Positions 34,148 through 43,306 of a stretch of DNA of 64,000 bases are shown here, piece after piece; within the stretch, counting starts at the first letter, position 1, and each line of letters opens with the position of its first letter. The notes beneath the pieces were generated by a model. That model had not been told where the DNA came from. It was given only the letters and a program-made list of their open reading frames with translations, and did not search any database. Source of the stretch: JABMOV01 sp964344305 (GTDB lineage Bacteria; Fidelibacterota; Marinisomatia; Marinisomatales; JABMOV01); assembly GCA_964344305.1 (NCBI GenBank), contig CAYFMT010000001.1:1-64000 (forward strand). Direction: 5' to 3'. The position numbers and the translations under genes are program-made.

Positions 34148-34915
34148 ATGTCCTCTTCTCCTGTATTAAAAGGCGCTTTTATTGACAAAAGCAGCTTTAT
34201 ACCCCTGTACATCCAGCTTCGTGATATTATTAAAAACCTCATCAATACAGGCAAGCTGACCCCCGGTGAACAGGTCCCAAGCGAAAATGAGCTGTCCTCA
34301 ACCTTTGGCATCAGTCGAATGACGGTTCGGCAGGCAATTCAAGAGCTGATGCGAGAGGGATTTGTCATCATTCGTCGGGGCGAGGGAACCTTTGTGAATT
34401 CCGTTCCACACACGCAAATGCTCCTGAAGCTAGAAGGCTTTTCTTCAGAGATGTCAAAACTTGGCTATCGAAACCATTCGCGGGTCCTTGATATTAAAAA
34501 AGTGGAATCTTTTGATTCTTATGAGATGGCGTATTCCGGTCTTGGAAAAGACCCGGGAGAACCGTTGGTTAGAATCCGGCGTGTTCGTTACGTTGAAGAC
34601 ACTCCTTTTGCTCTCGAGACATCTTTTCTTTCAATGAATACCGGTGCTGGCCTTTTAAATCCACCCATGGCTGATGACACCTCCATTTACAGTTATATTG
34701 AAAACAAACTGCATATTCGACTTTCAAGGGCAGATCACACCATTCAACCGGACCTTGCAGACGAGTGGGTTGCCTCCCATCTGGAAATTGACACCGGACG
34801 TCCCGTTTTAAAGCTCCATGGTACAACGTTTTCAATGACCAATAAACCCATTGAGTATCTTGAGGGTGTGTATCGTGGAGATAAGTATGAATTAAAAGTG
34901 GTTATTACAAAATAG
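34148..34915 (+). CDS. GntR family regulator with UTRA domain (NagR/DasR-like)
   Basis: 255 residues. Winged HTH at about residues 15-85 (SENELSSTFGISRMTVRQAI, then RRGEGTFV), followed by a UTRA effector domain (about 95-250; EPLVRIRRVRYVEDTPFALE). In the HutC/NagR branch the UTRA domain senses a sugar phosphate. With nagB in the operon, glucosamine-6-phosphate or N-acetylglucosamine-6-phosphate is the likely effector. The ATG follows directly on the ACP stop, with no spacer. The GTCTAGAC palindrome before pta is a fitting autoregulatory site. Confidence 0.92.
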   Translation: MSSSPVLKGAFIDKSSFIPLYIQLRDIIKNLINTGKLTPGEQVPSENELSSTFGISRMTVRQAIQELMREGFVIIRRGEGTFVNSVPHTQMLLKLEGFSSEMSKLGYRNHSRVLDIKKVESFDSYEMAYSGLGKDPGEPLVRIRRVRYVEDTPFALETSFLSMNTGAGLLNPPMADDTSIYSYIENKLHIRLSRADHTIQPDLADEWVASHLEIDTGRPVLKLHGTTFSMTNKPIEYLEGVYRGDKYELKVVITK

Positions 34916-34923
34916 GAATTCGT

Positions 34924-36900
34924 ATGCCTGAGAATCAGTTCTTCTCCCTGTCATCTGAGACCATTAAAGCCCTTAAGAAAAACGGCTGCAGATCACAGTC
35001 GTGGGAAACGGTACTTGCTGCAAAAGAATGTGATCCGACTCAGATTGTTAATACCGTTTTTTCCGGGGATATAAAACTTGGTGCGCTCAACGGAAAGGTG
35101 CGGCATACCGATGGAATTCAACGTGAATCCGGAATATTCAATGCAAACCTGCATAATGTGACCATCGGGGGCGGTTGTTATATATCCAATGTTCAGGGCT
35201 GGATCTCTAATGTGGATATTGAAGAGGATGTCATCGTTGAAAATATTGGTTCAATCACCTGTGGGGGAGAAAGCAGTTTTGGCAATGGAACCCCCATTGA
35301 TGTCCTTAATGAGGGCGGTGGTCGCGAGATTAAGCTTTCCGATAAAACCAGTTCCCAGGTAGCCTATCTAATGGCGCTGTATCGCCATGATCACCGCCTA
35401 ATTACTTCGCTTAATCAGCTTATGGATGATTATTCACAAAAACAAAAGTCATCTCGAGGTTTTGTTGGGAAGCGTACCTGTATTTTCCATTGTCAATCCA
35501 TTGCAGATGTGAGGATCGGTCCCTGTGCTACCCTGTCAGGCGTTCAGCGCTTAACCAATGGAACCGTTGATTCCTCCAGTTCTGCTCCCACGTATATTGG
35601 TGACGGTGTTATAGCTCATCACTTCATTGTTCAGAAGGGGGCTCACGTCGACAGCGGGGCATTGTTAAAAAGAACCCTGGTGGGTGAAGGCACAAAAATC
35701 GGAAACCAGTTTTCAGCAGAGAATTCTGTGTTGTTTGCCAACTCCGAAGGGTTTCACTCGGAGGTCTGTTCCCTTTTTGGTGGGCCATACACTGTCACAC
35801 ATCACCGATCTACACTACTTATCGCAGGGATGTTCTCATTCTTTAATGCCGGTAGCGGGACAAACCAATCCAACCACATGTACAAGCTGGGTCCCGTTCA
35901 TCAGGGGATTCTTGAGCGTGGATGTAAAACCGGGTCCTCTTCTTATCTTCTTTGGCCATCCCGGGTTGGCGCTTTTTCTGCCGTCGTGGGAAAGCATTAT
36001 GCAAATTTTGATACGGCTGATTTTCCCTTTTCCTACGTAAATGAAGAGAAAGGTGTCTCCTCGCTGGTACCGGGCATGAATTTCTTTACCGTGGGTACTC
36101 TTCGTGACGGGCTTAAATGGCCCACACGCGACCGGAGAACGAATAATGATAAACTTGATGCAATCCGCTTTGAGGTTCTTTCCCCCTACACTGCACAAAA
36201 AATGATTCGAGGGCAACATATCCTCCTGGAACTGTATTCAAATGCTGATCGAAGCCAGGAATATGTTACTTACAATGGTATTTCGATTAAACGTTTGCTG
36301 TTGAAAACGTGCAGCCGATACTATCGCATGGCTCTGGAAAAATACTTTGGAGACACTATCGTCAAGCGAATAGAGACCTTGCGTCCATCGTCCATGCAAG
36401 AGCTATTCACGCTCTCGGAAAACAGTGTGGCCGGTGATATTGAATGGGTGGATATATCTGGGTTGCTCTGCGCTAAACCTCGAGTTGAATCTCTGGTCAA
36501 GAGATTGATCTCAAATGAAATTGGTGATCTCTACTCGCTACTAGAGGGAATCAACGAGGTTCACGGGTCCTATGAGATCGACGAGTGGGCATGGGTCATT
36601 TCCAATGTTCAATCTGTTTTTAACGCCGATACACTGCAGGATTCAAACGCCCTTATAACCGTGCTGGAAAAGTGGAAAACCTCCTCCATAAAACTTCTGA
36701 ATATGGTTGAAATGGACGCATCGAAAGAGTTTGAAGGTACTGTGCGAACCGGGTTCGGCATTGACGGGCATTCAGATGATGATTTCAGCGCAGTAAGAGG
36801 TTCTTTTGAATCCAATTCTTTCAAAAAACAGCTGGATGAGATGCGTTCGGCTATCCATGCCAGGTTCGACAATGTTATAAACATAATTAATCACTACTAA
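34924..36900 (+). CDS. DUF4954-like left-handed beta-helix protein
   Basis: 658 residues, no signal peptide. The first 330 residues hold hexapeptide-type turns of a left-handed beta helix (VTIGGGCYISNVQGWISNVD, ADVRIGPCATLSGVQ, VGEGTKIGNQFSAENSVLF), as in UDP-GlcNAc/sugar acyl- or nucleotidyl-transferases. The central block MFSFFNAGSGTNQSNHMYKL and the helical C-terminal third match what I remember of DUF4954 proteins of Bacteroidetes, which often neighbour nagB. Function unknown; the fold and the nagB link suggest amino-sugar metabolism. It starts 8 bases after the regulator and ends 12 before nagB. Confidence 0.75.
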   Translation: MPENQFFSLSSETIKALKKNGCRSQSWETVLAAKECDPTQIVNTVFSGDIKLGALNGKVRHTDGIQRESGIFNANLHNVTIGGGCYISNVQGWISNVDIEEDVIVENIGSITCGGESSFGNGTPIDVLNEGGGREIKLSDKTSSQVAYLMALYRHDHRLITSLNQLMDDYSQKQKSSRGFVGKRTCIFHCQSIADVRIGPCATLSGVQRLTNGTVDSSSSAPTYIGDGVIAHHFIVQKGAHVDSGALLKRTLVGEGTKIGNQFSAENSVLFANSEGFHSEVCSLFGGPYTVTHHRSTLLIAGMFSFFNAGSGTNQSNHMYKLGPVHQGILERGCKTGSSSYLLWPSRVGAFSAVVGKHYANFDTADFPFSYVNEEKGVSSLVPGMNFFTVGTLRDGLKWPTRDRRTNNDKLDAIRFEVLSPYTAQKMIRGQHILLELYSNADRSQEYVTYNGISIKRLLLKTCSRYYRMALEKYFGDTIVKRIETLRPSSMQELFTLSENSVAGDIEWVDISGLLCAKPRVESLVKRLISNEIGDLYSLLEGINEVHGSYEIDEWAWVISNVQSVFNADTLQDSNALITVLEKWKTSSIKLLNMVEMDASKEFEGTVRTGFGIDGHSDDDFSAVRGSFESNSFKKQLDEMRSAIHARFDNVINIINHY

Positions 36901-36912
36901 CAGGGAGAAACC

Positions 36913-37719
36913 ATGAGGCTTATTATTCAACCGGACTATGATCAATTGAGCAAATGGACAGCTCATTATGTGGCAAAAACCATCAACGATTACGGGCCCA
37001 CCAAAGATGATCCTTTCGTGCTTGGTCTTCCTACGGGATCCTCTCCAATGGGAACCTATAAAGAGCTTGTTTCGCTTGTGCTGGAAAACAAGGTATCCTT
37101 TCAGCATGTCATCACATTCAATATGGATGAGTATGTGGGCATTGAGGAGGGGCACCCGGAGAGCTACCATTCCTTTATGCGAGAAAACCTATTTAACCAT
37201 ATTGGTATTCCCGAAGAAAACATCAATATTCTGAACGGGCAGGCAAAGGATCTTGTGGCAGAATGTGATGCGTTCGAAGCAAAAATAAAATCCCTGGGCG
37301 GTATAAAACTATTCCTTGGTGGCATTGGGCCTGACGGTCATATTGCATTCAATGAGCCCGGCTCATCTCTCTATTCAAAGACCCGCATAAAAACCCTTAC
37401 ATACGACACGCGTATTGCAAATTCGCGCTTTTTTCACAACGATATTGATCAAGTCCCAAAGCTGGCTCTCACGGTCGGTGTTGGAACCGTAACATCATCC
37501 GAAGAAGTTGTCCTCCTTGTTAACGGACACACAAAAGCCAGAGCGCTGTACAAAATGATAGAGGAGGGCGTGAATCACATGTGGACTGCCTCTGCTCTCC
37601 AGCTCCACCCGAAATCAATGGTGGTTTGTGATGAAGATGCCACAGATGAATTAAAGCACGGCACCTATAAATATTTCAAGGACATCGAGAAGGAAAACCT
37701 TACGCCTGCTGAGTTATAA
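36913..37719 (+). CDS. nagB: Glucosamine-6-phosphate deaminase
   Basis: 268 residues, full length. Signatures: LGLPTGSSPMGTYKELV, FNMDEYVGIEEGHPESYHSF (catalytic Asp) and GGIGPDGHIAFNEPGSS (His). It turns glucosamine-6-phosphate into fructose-6-phosphate and ammonia, bringing amino sugars from chitin, peptidoglycan or glycoproteins into glycolysis. No NagA deacetylase is in the window; acetate released by NagA would be a substrate for AckA-Pta encoded by the same operon. Last gene of the operon, followed by a clear terminator. Confidence 0.97.
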   Translation: MRLIIQPDYDQLSKWTAHYVAKTINDYGPTKDDPFVLGLPTGSSPMGTYKELVSLVLENKVSFQHVITFNMDEYVGIEEGHPESYHSFMRENLFNHIGIPEENINILNGQAKDLVAECDAFEAKIKSLGGIKLFLGGIGPDGHIAFNEPGSSLYSKTRIKTLTYDTRIANSRFFHNDIDQVPKLALTVGVGTVTSSEEVVLLVNGHTKARALYKMIEEGVNHMWTASALQLHPKSMVVCDEDATDELKHGTYKYFKDIEKENLTPAEL

Positions 37720-37753
37720 TTTCTCCTATAACACTCTCTCCTGTGTTAGCGAG

Positions 37754-37789
37754 ACGCTGCAAGCGCAATTGTGTTTGCAGCGTTTTTTT
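37754..37789 (+). terminator. Rho-independent terminator after nagB
   Basis: Arms ACGCTGCAA and TTGCAGCGT with a 12-base loop, followed by seven T. It ends the pta-nagB operon. Confidence 0.88.
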
Positions 37790-37912
37790 ATCACCATGAG
37801 TTTTCTATGTAGCCTCCAGGTAAACCCGGGATTACATGACACATCTGCGCAGCCCCGGTCATTACTGCGTGACGCAGGTTAATGAAAAATGCAGGTAATC
37901 GCCGCCTGAATA

Positions 37913-38359
37913 CTAATTATCTAAAACAATATATTGATACTGGGATAAGCCGGGTTCATTTGGAACTGGTTCTATGTGCTGTAGTGACAGGTTGAGTGGA
38001 GATTTTTGATCATAGAAAAGTGGTAATCCGCTGCCCAGAAGAATGGGGTGTATAGTAAGATATATATGAGTCACGTGTGGCAAAAAGAAGGTGTTTGTTC
38101 TGGACCCTCCGGCTATAAAACAGAGTTGATCTCCCTTGGGTAACAATTCATCAGGAGAATCATGACGGTGCACAATCACCACATCTCGACCCGGTAAGTC
38201 TTGTCCAATTATGTTGGCTGTGGTGGAGCCCATAATCACTCGATGTCCCATAGTTTGCTTCTTGAACAGGTGTTTGTCCCGGGTCCATGACAGGGTGTCC
38301 CGGCTGTGCTTTGCTATGAATCCATCGGTTGAAATTGCGGCAATGAGGATGGTGCTCAT
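37913..38359 (-). CDS. Dihydrofolate reductase/RibD C-terminal-like protein
   Basis: 148 residues. The N-terminus ILIAAISTDGFIAKHSRDTL and the middle VIMGSTTANIIGQDLPGRDVVIV, plus CFIAGGSRTNTFFL, follow the DHFR-like fold of RibD C-terminal proteins (NADPH-binding GG turn). These reduce pterin- or pyrimidine-type substrates. It is too divergent to call FolA, and the typical catalytic acid is uncertain. It lies just after the M16 peptidase gene, with a strong hairpin covering the region before its start. Confidence 0.75.
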   Translation of the reverse strand: MSTILIAAISTDGFIAKHSRDTLSWTRDKHLFKKQTMGHRVIMGSTTANIIGQDLPGRDVVIVHRHDSPDELLPKGDQLCFIAGGSRTNTFFLPHVTHIYLTIHPILLGSGLPLFYDQKSPLNLSLQHIEPVPNEPGLSQYQYIVLDN

Positions 38360-38366
38360 GGTAGGG

Positions 38367-38397
38367 GCTTTGCGGAAAGCAAAGCCTTCCGCAAAGC
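38367..38397. other. Strong hairpin with a nested alternative, before the DHFR-like gene
   Basis: GCTTTGCGGAA and TTCCGCAAAGC form a perfect 11-bp stem with a 9-base loop. A second, exclusive pairing is GGCTTTGC with GCAAAGCC (38366-38386). It ends 7 bases before the start codon of the DHFR-like gene, where no Shine-Dalgarno is visible. Confidence 0.6.
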
Positions 38398-38413
38398 AGT
38401 ATGATTTGAGAGG

Positions 38414-41179
38414 CTAATTCTCGATTGGATTACCAGAATCATCAATTGTGCCTGCTGTTACAGTCACCATGGATGACGGGTTAACATACATGGAAATAGC
38501 CTTGTTGACTTGATCAAGTGTAATGGCATTGATCTTGGATGGGTATTCGTCCAAGTATTCCATCGACCTTCCTCTTTCGGCGTTAGTCAATATCTGACCG
38601 GCTTTTCCTCTAGTCGTTGCAAGCCCGACCTTATAGGAACCTGTAATAGTCGTCTTTTTTGCCGCCAGCTCTTCCTCGGTAATACCACTTTCAACCCATT
38701 TGGAAATTTGTTCCATGGTGGCCGTTTTTCCCTGTGAAAGAAGTGATGGAGCAAAGGTTCCCCATGTGTACCAGTATCCGTCGTTTCCATGGTCTACGCC
38801 CCTGACAGACGATCCCACTCCATAAGTCAACCCCTGTTCATCGCGTACCGTCTGCATCAGGCGAGCAGAAAAGTTTCCACCCAGAACATATACACCAACG
38901 AACATGGGTAAATAATCCGGATGCTCCCTGTCAATACCAATGGCCTGTCCAAAATAAGTATCGGTGCTGGTTTTGTCCTGGAGGGTTACATACGCAGTTT
39001 TAGACGTTGCCGGGTTTGCTTTAACTGCGGTCATTTCTTTTGTCAGCGGTGATGTTTGCCATTTCTTGAACCGCTTTTTCAGGTGCTTTGATAGGACTTT
39101 TTCGTCCACATCTCCAACAGCCACAACTTTCATGTTTCCAAGGCCATAATTCTTAGAATGGAATGATTTAAGATCCTCCACCGTGATGTTTTCTACCATG
39201 GCAATTTCTTCATCAACAGACAGGGACCTGTTTGGATGGCCTTCAGGATAAAGGGTGCGCATGAACTCTCGAAATGCCTGTCCCCGTGTGCTTTCTTTGG
39301 CTCGTTGAAGTTGACCCATGTAACGTTTTTTTGTCGTTTCTAGATCCTCTTCATTAAAGGCTGGTTCTCTCAGCTGTTCAGCGAGAAGATCGATGACCAT
39401 GGGGACATCATCCTTCAGACAGCGAATGCTGAACCCTACGTAATAATCACTGCTGCTAAAACTCAGTTCCGCACCAACAGATTCAAGCTTTTCGCTAATG
39501 GCGAACTTATCCTGATCCTTCGTTCCCTGATCCAGCATGGCTGCTGTAAGATCAGCAACTTTTGCATTAGACTCCGGGCTAAATTCATCGCCACCGAGAA
39601 AACTTCCGCGGATGGTTACCACATCCTTTACTGGTGTTTCCATTGTCATCAGAGTTAAGCCTTCCAGAACTTCGGATGTTTTAATCTGGTCTGCCATGGA
39701 TGAGCCCATGTCCATTGATCCAGCAGAAAACCCGAGCGGTCCCGCTGCCAATCCATTTTCTGGCCTCCAGTTAAATGGTTGATGAACTGCTTTTGCACCA
39801 TTCTGATTGGCGTCTTGGGCATTGCTATGGTCATTCATAACGGGGATGAATACACCTGTGGTTTTTTGGTCTTCCACCAGATAGGTGTTGGCCACACGTT
39901 TGACATCCTCTGGGGATACATCATTTATACGATCCACAAATGTTGTATAATATGTCCAGTCTCCCATTGCAATTGATTCGTTTAGTTCGCTTGCTACCGA
40001 ATAAGAACCGTCTCTGCTGAAAGCGGCATCTGCTTTAATTTGAGCCTGAGCCCTTGCTACTTCGTCTTTGGTTACGCCATTTTCTTTCAGGTTCTCCAGC
40101 TCAGCAAGTATGATGCTTTCTACTTCATCCGGGTCTGTCCCGGGCGTGAGAAACGCATAAGCAATAAATAATCCGTTATCATGGAACGGAAAATCCCACA
40201 TGAAGAGAGAGGTTGCCAGTCCTTTATCAACAATACTTTTGTACAGCCTGCTTGACTTGCCATTGCCCAGAATGTTGGACATGATCTGAATTGGATATGT
40301 ATCCTCGTGTGTGCCTTCCGGTGTTTTAAATGCAATGCCTAAAATAGCATTTTGTCCAGAACGCTTGACGATCACATGACGCGGACCTTCCTGCTTGGGT
40401 TCTTTTGTATACATCTCCGGTATATCATGTGGGCTGGCGCTGTGCTTTCCGAAATGTTCTTTGATCATTTCCAGTGCATCAGATTGGCTAAAATCCCCAA
40501 TAATGGTGACAGTGGTGTTATTGGGCCAGTAAAATGTGTCGTAGAATTCTTTCAAGCGTTCAATGGATACATTCTCGATATCTTCTTTCCATCCAATGGT
40601 GGAGTGATGATAAGGGTGGGCCTGGTAGGCCGTTGCCCAGATGTTTTTATCTACAGCGCTGAATGGGTCGTTCTCACCTCGTTCAAATTCATTCCGTACC
40701 ACTGTCATCTCTGACTCGCGATCTTCTTCGCGAATGAATGCATTCCGCATCCTATCTGCTTCAATACGTATGGCCCGCTCCAGGTGTTCGCTGGGCAGCA
40801 ATTCAAAATAATTGGTTCTGTCCATCCATGTAGTGGCATTGATTTGGGCGCCCACATTTTGAAGAACGGTCCAGATGGGTGTCCCCTTTTCCTTGTTAAA
40901 CTCCGTTGAACCCTTGAACATGAGGTGTTCAAGCAGATGCGTCGAGCCGGTATACCCAATAGCCTCATTTCTTGATCCCACGTGATAGGTTACCATAAAT
41001 GTGGCAACAGGAGCAGAATGGTCCTCCATTAAAAGCACCGTAAGTCCGTTGGAGGTTAATTTGTATTCATCAATTCCGCCGGAGGATTTCACATATTCAA
41101 AACCCTCAACATTTGTCTTTGCCATGATTCCACCTGTTAATACCATAATACCCAAAAGGGCAATCATAATGTTTTTCAT
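38414..41179 (-). CDS. M16 family zinc peptidase, two-unit
   Basis: 921 residues with a signal peptide (MKNIMIALLGIMVLTGGIMA). The inverted zinc motif HxxEH is in STHLLEHLMFKGS (about residue 85) and the downstream Glu in EMTVVRNEFERGEND. The second half (from about residue 480) repeats the M16 fold without the zinc ligands, as usual for one-chain pitrilysin-like enzymes. Late motifs GGNFSARLMQTVRDEQGLTYGV fit. It is a periplasmic peptidase that probably degrades oligopeptides. It probably precedes the DHFR-like gene on the same strand. Confidence 0.95.
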   Translation of the reverse strand: MKNIMIALLGIMVLTGGIMAKTNVEGFEYVKSSGGIDEYKLTSNGLTVLLMEDHSAPVATFMVTYHVGSRNEAIGYTGSTHLLEHLMFKGSTEFNKEKGTPIWTVLQNVGAQINATTWMDRTNYFELLPSEHLERAIRIEADRMRNAFIREEDRESEMTVVRNEFERGENDPFSAVDKNIWATAYQAHPYHHSTIGWKEDIENVSIERLKEFYDTFYWPNNTTVTIIGDFSQSDALEMIKEHFGKHSASPHDIPEMYTKEPKQEGPRHVIVKRSGQNAILGIAFKTPEGTHEDTYPIQIMSNILGNGKSSRLYKSIVDKGLATSLFMWDFPFHDNGLFIAYAFLTPGTDPDEVESIILAELENLKENGVTKDEVARAQAQIKADAAFSRDGSYSVASELNESIAMGDWTYYTTFVDRINDVSPEDVKRVANTYLVEDQKTTGVFIPVMNDHSNAQDANQNGAKAVHQPFNWRPENGLAAGPLGFSAGSMDMGSSMADQIKTSEVLEGLTLMTMETPVKDVVTIRGSFLGGDEFSPESNAKVADLTAAMLDQGTKDQDKFAISEKLESVGAELSFSSSDYYVGFSIRCLKDDVPMVIDLLAEQLREPAFNEEDLETTKKRYMGQLQRAKESTRGQAFREFMRTLYPEGHPNRSLSVDEEIAMVENITVEDLKSFHSKNYGLGNMKVVAVGDVDEKVLSKHLKKRFKKWQTSPLTKEMTAVKANPATSKTAYVTLQDKTSTDTYFGQAIGIDREHPDYLPMFVGVYVLGGNFSARLMQTVRDEQGLTYGVGSSVRGVDHGNDGYWYTWGTFAPSLLSQGKTATMEQISKWVESGITEEELAAKKTTITGSYKVGLATTRGKAGQILTNAERGRSMEYLDEYPSKINAITLDQVNKAISMYVNPSSMVTVTAGTIDDSGNPIEN

Positions 41180-41384
41180 GTTGTTTCTCGTTGGTTAATT
41201 AAAATGCTCTCGGTCCGGTGATTGACCGGATTAATTCGCTTTGGATGTCCCAAAATAAAGAGCTCTTTTATGTTAATTTTTCGTGGGAGAAATTCACCTC
41301 AATTCGCACCTTTTGCAATATCATAAACCCGGGTCATGAGATAAATGCCGGTTGGGCAAACGATGGTTGAGCCTCTTTTCAATT

Positions 41385-41888
41385 TTACTTTTTTTCGTTC
41401 TCCGCCGCTTCTTTCATGCCGCGACCTGTGGGGAAAAATTGCCCTGTAACGCCCATATATTCTCGATATTTCTTACCAAACTTCATTACCATTGCCCGCT
41501 CTTCCTTCTCTACAAGCCAGGACCAGAAAATAGACAGGGGTAAAACTGACACCAGCAGGGACCACGACTGTTGAAAGACCGCCAGCAAACCTGACACTGA
41601 ATAAATAATACCACTGTAAATGGGGTGTCTCACAAACTGGTATGGACCTTCAGATGATAAGGTTTTTCCCCACTGGGATTTTTTAAGCTGATAAACGCTA
41701 CCAATAAACAAGTATAACAGATCAGCAGAGAACATGATGATCAATCCCCACCTTAGCCAGGGAACCACATGCATTTTCGGAATGGAGAAAACAGCATCCA
41801 GAAACAGGGCCAGCCCCCAAAAAACTATAGTTATTGGCACACCTGAAACGGAGACTCCCAACGCTCGCTTAAAGGTGTTATAATTCAC
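41385..41888 (-). CDS. Isoprenylcysteine carboxyl methyltransferase-like membrane protein
   Basis: 167 residues with four or five membrane helices, from a GTG start that overlaps the lpd stop (GTGA). The signature GPYQFVRHPIYSGII and the late EERAMVMKFGKKYREYM are typical of ICMT/PEMT-type (NnrU-like) SAM-dependent membrane methyltransferases. Bacterial members methylate unknown lipids or thiols. It ends the PDH operon; a direct metabolic link to PDH is not evident. Confidence 0.83.
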   Translation of the reverse strand: MNYNTFKRALGVSVSGVPITIVFWGLALFLDAVFSIPKMHVVPWLRWGLIIMFSADLLYLFIGSVYQLKKSQWGKTLSSEGPYQFVRHPIYSGIIYSVSGLLAVFQQSWSLLVSVLPLSIFWSWLVEKEERAMVMKFGKKYREYMGVTGQFFPTGRGMKEAAENEKK

Positions 41889-43306
41889 TTTCTTCCGGGA
41901 ATGTAAAGGTCTGTTACTGTGCCTTCAAATACTTCTGCCGCATTTGCTATTGTCTCAGTCAGTGTCGGGTGGGGATGGATTGATAATCCAATATCTTCTG
42001 CATCTGCTCCCATTTCAATGGCCAGAACACCTTCTCCTATAAGGTCTCCTGCGTTGGGACCCACAATACCCACACCAAGTGTACGTTTTGTCTCCGGATC
42101 AAACAGTATTTTGGTTTTGCCTTCATTCCGTCCTATGGCCAGAGATCGACCGCTGGCGGCCCATGGAAACTCTCCCTTTTCATATGGAATCTGCTTTTCT
42201 GAAGCTTCTGTTTCTGTGTACCCGGCCCAGGCGATCTCCGGATCTGTGAAAATCACAGCGGGGATGGCCATTGGGTCAAATGCCGCTGGAAGTCCAGCAA
42301 TGACCTCTGCTGCGACTTTGCCTTCGTGTGTGGCTTTATGAGCAAGCATGGGGTCGCCCGTTACATCCCCGATAGCATAGATGTGGGAGAGACCTGTCTG
42401 ACGCTTGTCATTAACCGGGATGAATCCCCTCGCATCGGTTGAGAGCCCAATGTTTTCCAGCCCAATGTTTTCGGTGTTTGGTTTTCGCCCAACGGATACC
42501 AGAACAGTATCATAGGATTCAGAAAATGTTTTTTCGCCCTGCTCGAAGTGGACCGTAAGGGTGTCATCTTCCTGCGGAACAATTTCGCTTACTTTTGTCG
42601 ATAAATGGATATTGGCAAAATCTTTTTTCAGCTTCCTGAACAATGGTTTTATCATGTCCGAATCTGCACCGGGAAGGATGGACGGCATGAACTCAACCAC
42701 CGTGACTGTAGACCCAAGGGCACGATATACCGTTCCCATTTCGAGGCCTATATATCCACCCCCTACAACGAGCAGTTTTTTTGGTATGCTTTCCAGTTTG
42801 AGGGCATCGGTGGATGTGTATACGTTTTTGTGATCCATGGGGAAGCCCGGTATAACGGCAGGTCGTGAACCCGTAGAAATAATGGCATGTTCGAATGCAA
42901 TAAGTTCTTCGCCTTTTTCCATCTTGACTGTTACTGTTTTTTCATCGAAAAATGTTGCTACACCCTGTAAGACTTTTACTTTCCGGGCTTTTGCCATCTG
43001 GGCAATACCACGATTTAACTGAGACACCACTTTTTCTTTGAACGATCTCACGCCATCCAGTTCGATGGTTGGGGGTTGAAAATCAACACCGTGTTTTTTC
43101 AACGTAGCTGCTTCATCAATGACTTTCGCCATATGCAACAATGCTTTTGATGGAATACAGCCTCGGTTCAAACAGACACCACCGAGATCCGGGTCCTTAT
43201 CAACAAGCGTGACCTTCTTCCCAAGATCGGCCGCTCGGAATGCGGCTGCATATCCGCCGGGTCCTGCTCCAATGACAACGATTTCCGCCTTGTGCTCGTT
43301 TGCCAT
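41885..43306 (-). CDS. lpdA: Dihydrolipoyl dehydrogenase (E3)
   Basis: 473 residues. FAD motif VVIGAGPGGYAAAFRAADLG, redox-active disulfide GGVCLNRGCIPSKALL, NAD motif LLVVGGGYIGLEMG and the C-terminal catalytic His-Glu in HPHPTLTE are all intact. It reoxidises the lipoyl arm of E2 with NAD. The start overlaps the aceF stop by one base (TAATG). Its place after aceE and aceF shows it serves the pyruvate dehydrogenase complex; it may also serve other 2-oxoacid or glycine complexes. Confidence 0.98.
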   Translation of the reverse strand: MANEHKAEIVVIGAGPGGYAAAFRAADLGKKVTLVDKDPDLGGVCLNRGCIPSKALLHMAKVIDEAATLKKHGVDFQPPTIELDGVRSFKEKVVSQLNRGIAQMAKARKVKVLQGVATFFDEKTVTVKMEKGEELIAFEHAIISTGSRPAVIPGFPMDHKNVYTSTDALKLESIPKKLLVVGGGYIGLEMGTVYRALGSTVTVVEFMPSILPGADSDMIKPLFRKLKKDFANIHLSTKVSEIVPQEDDTLTVHFEQGEKTFSESYDTVLVSVGRKPNTENIGLENIGLSTDARGFIPVNDKRQTGLSHIYAIGDVTGDPMLAHKATHEGKVAAEVIAGLPAAFDPMAIPAVIFTDPEIAWAGYTETEASEKQIPYEKGEFPWAASGRSLAIGRNEGKTKILFDPETKRTLGVGIVGPNAGDLIGEGVLAIEMGADAEDIGLSIHPHPTLTETIANAAEVFEGTVTDLYIPGRK

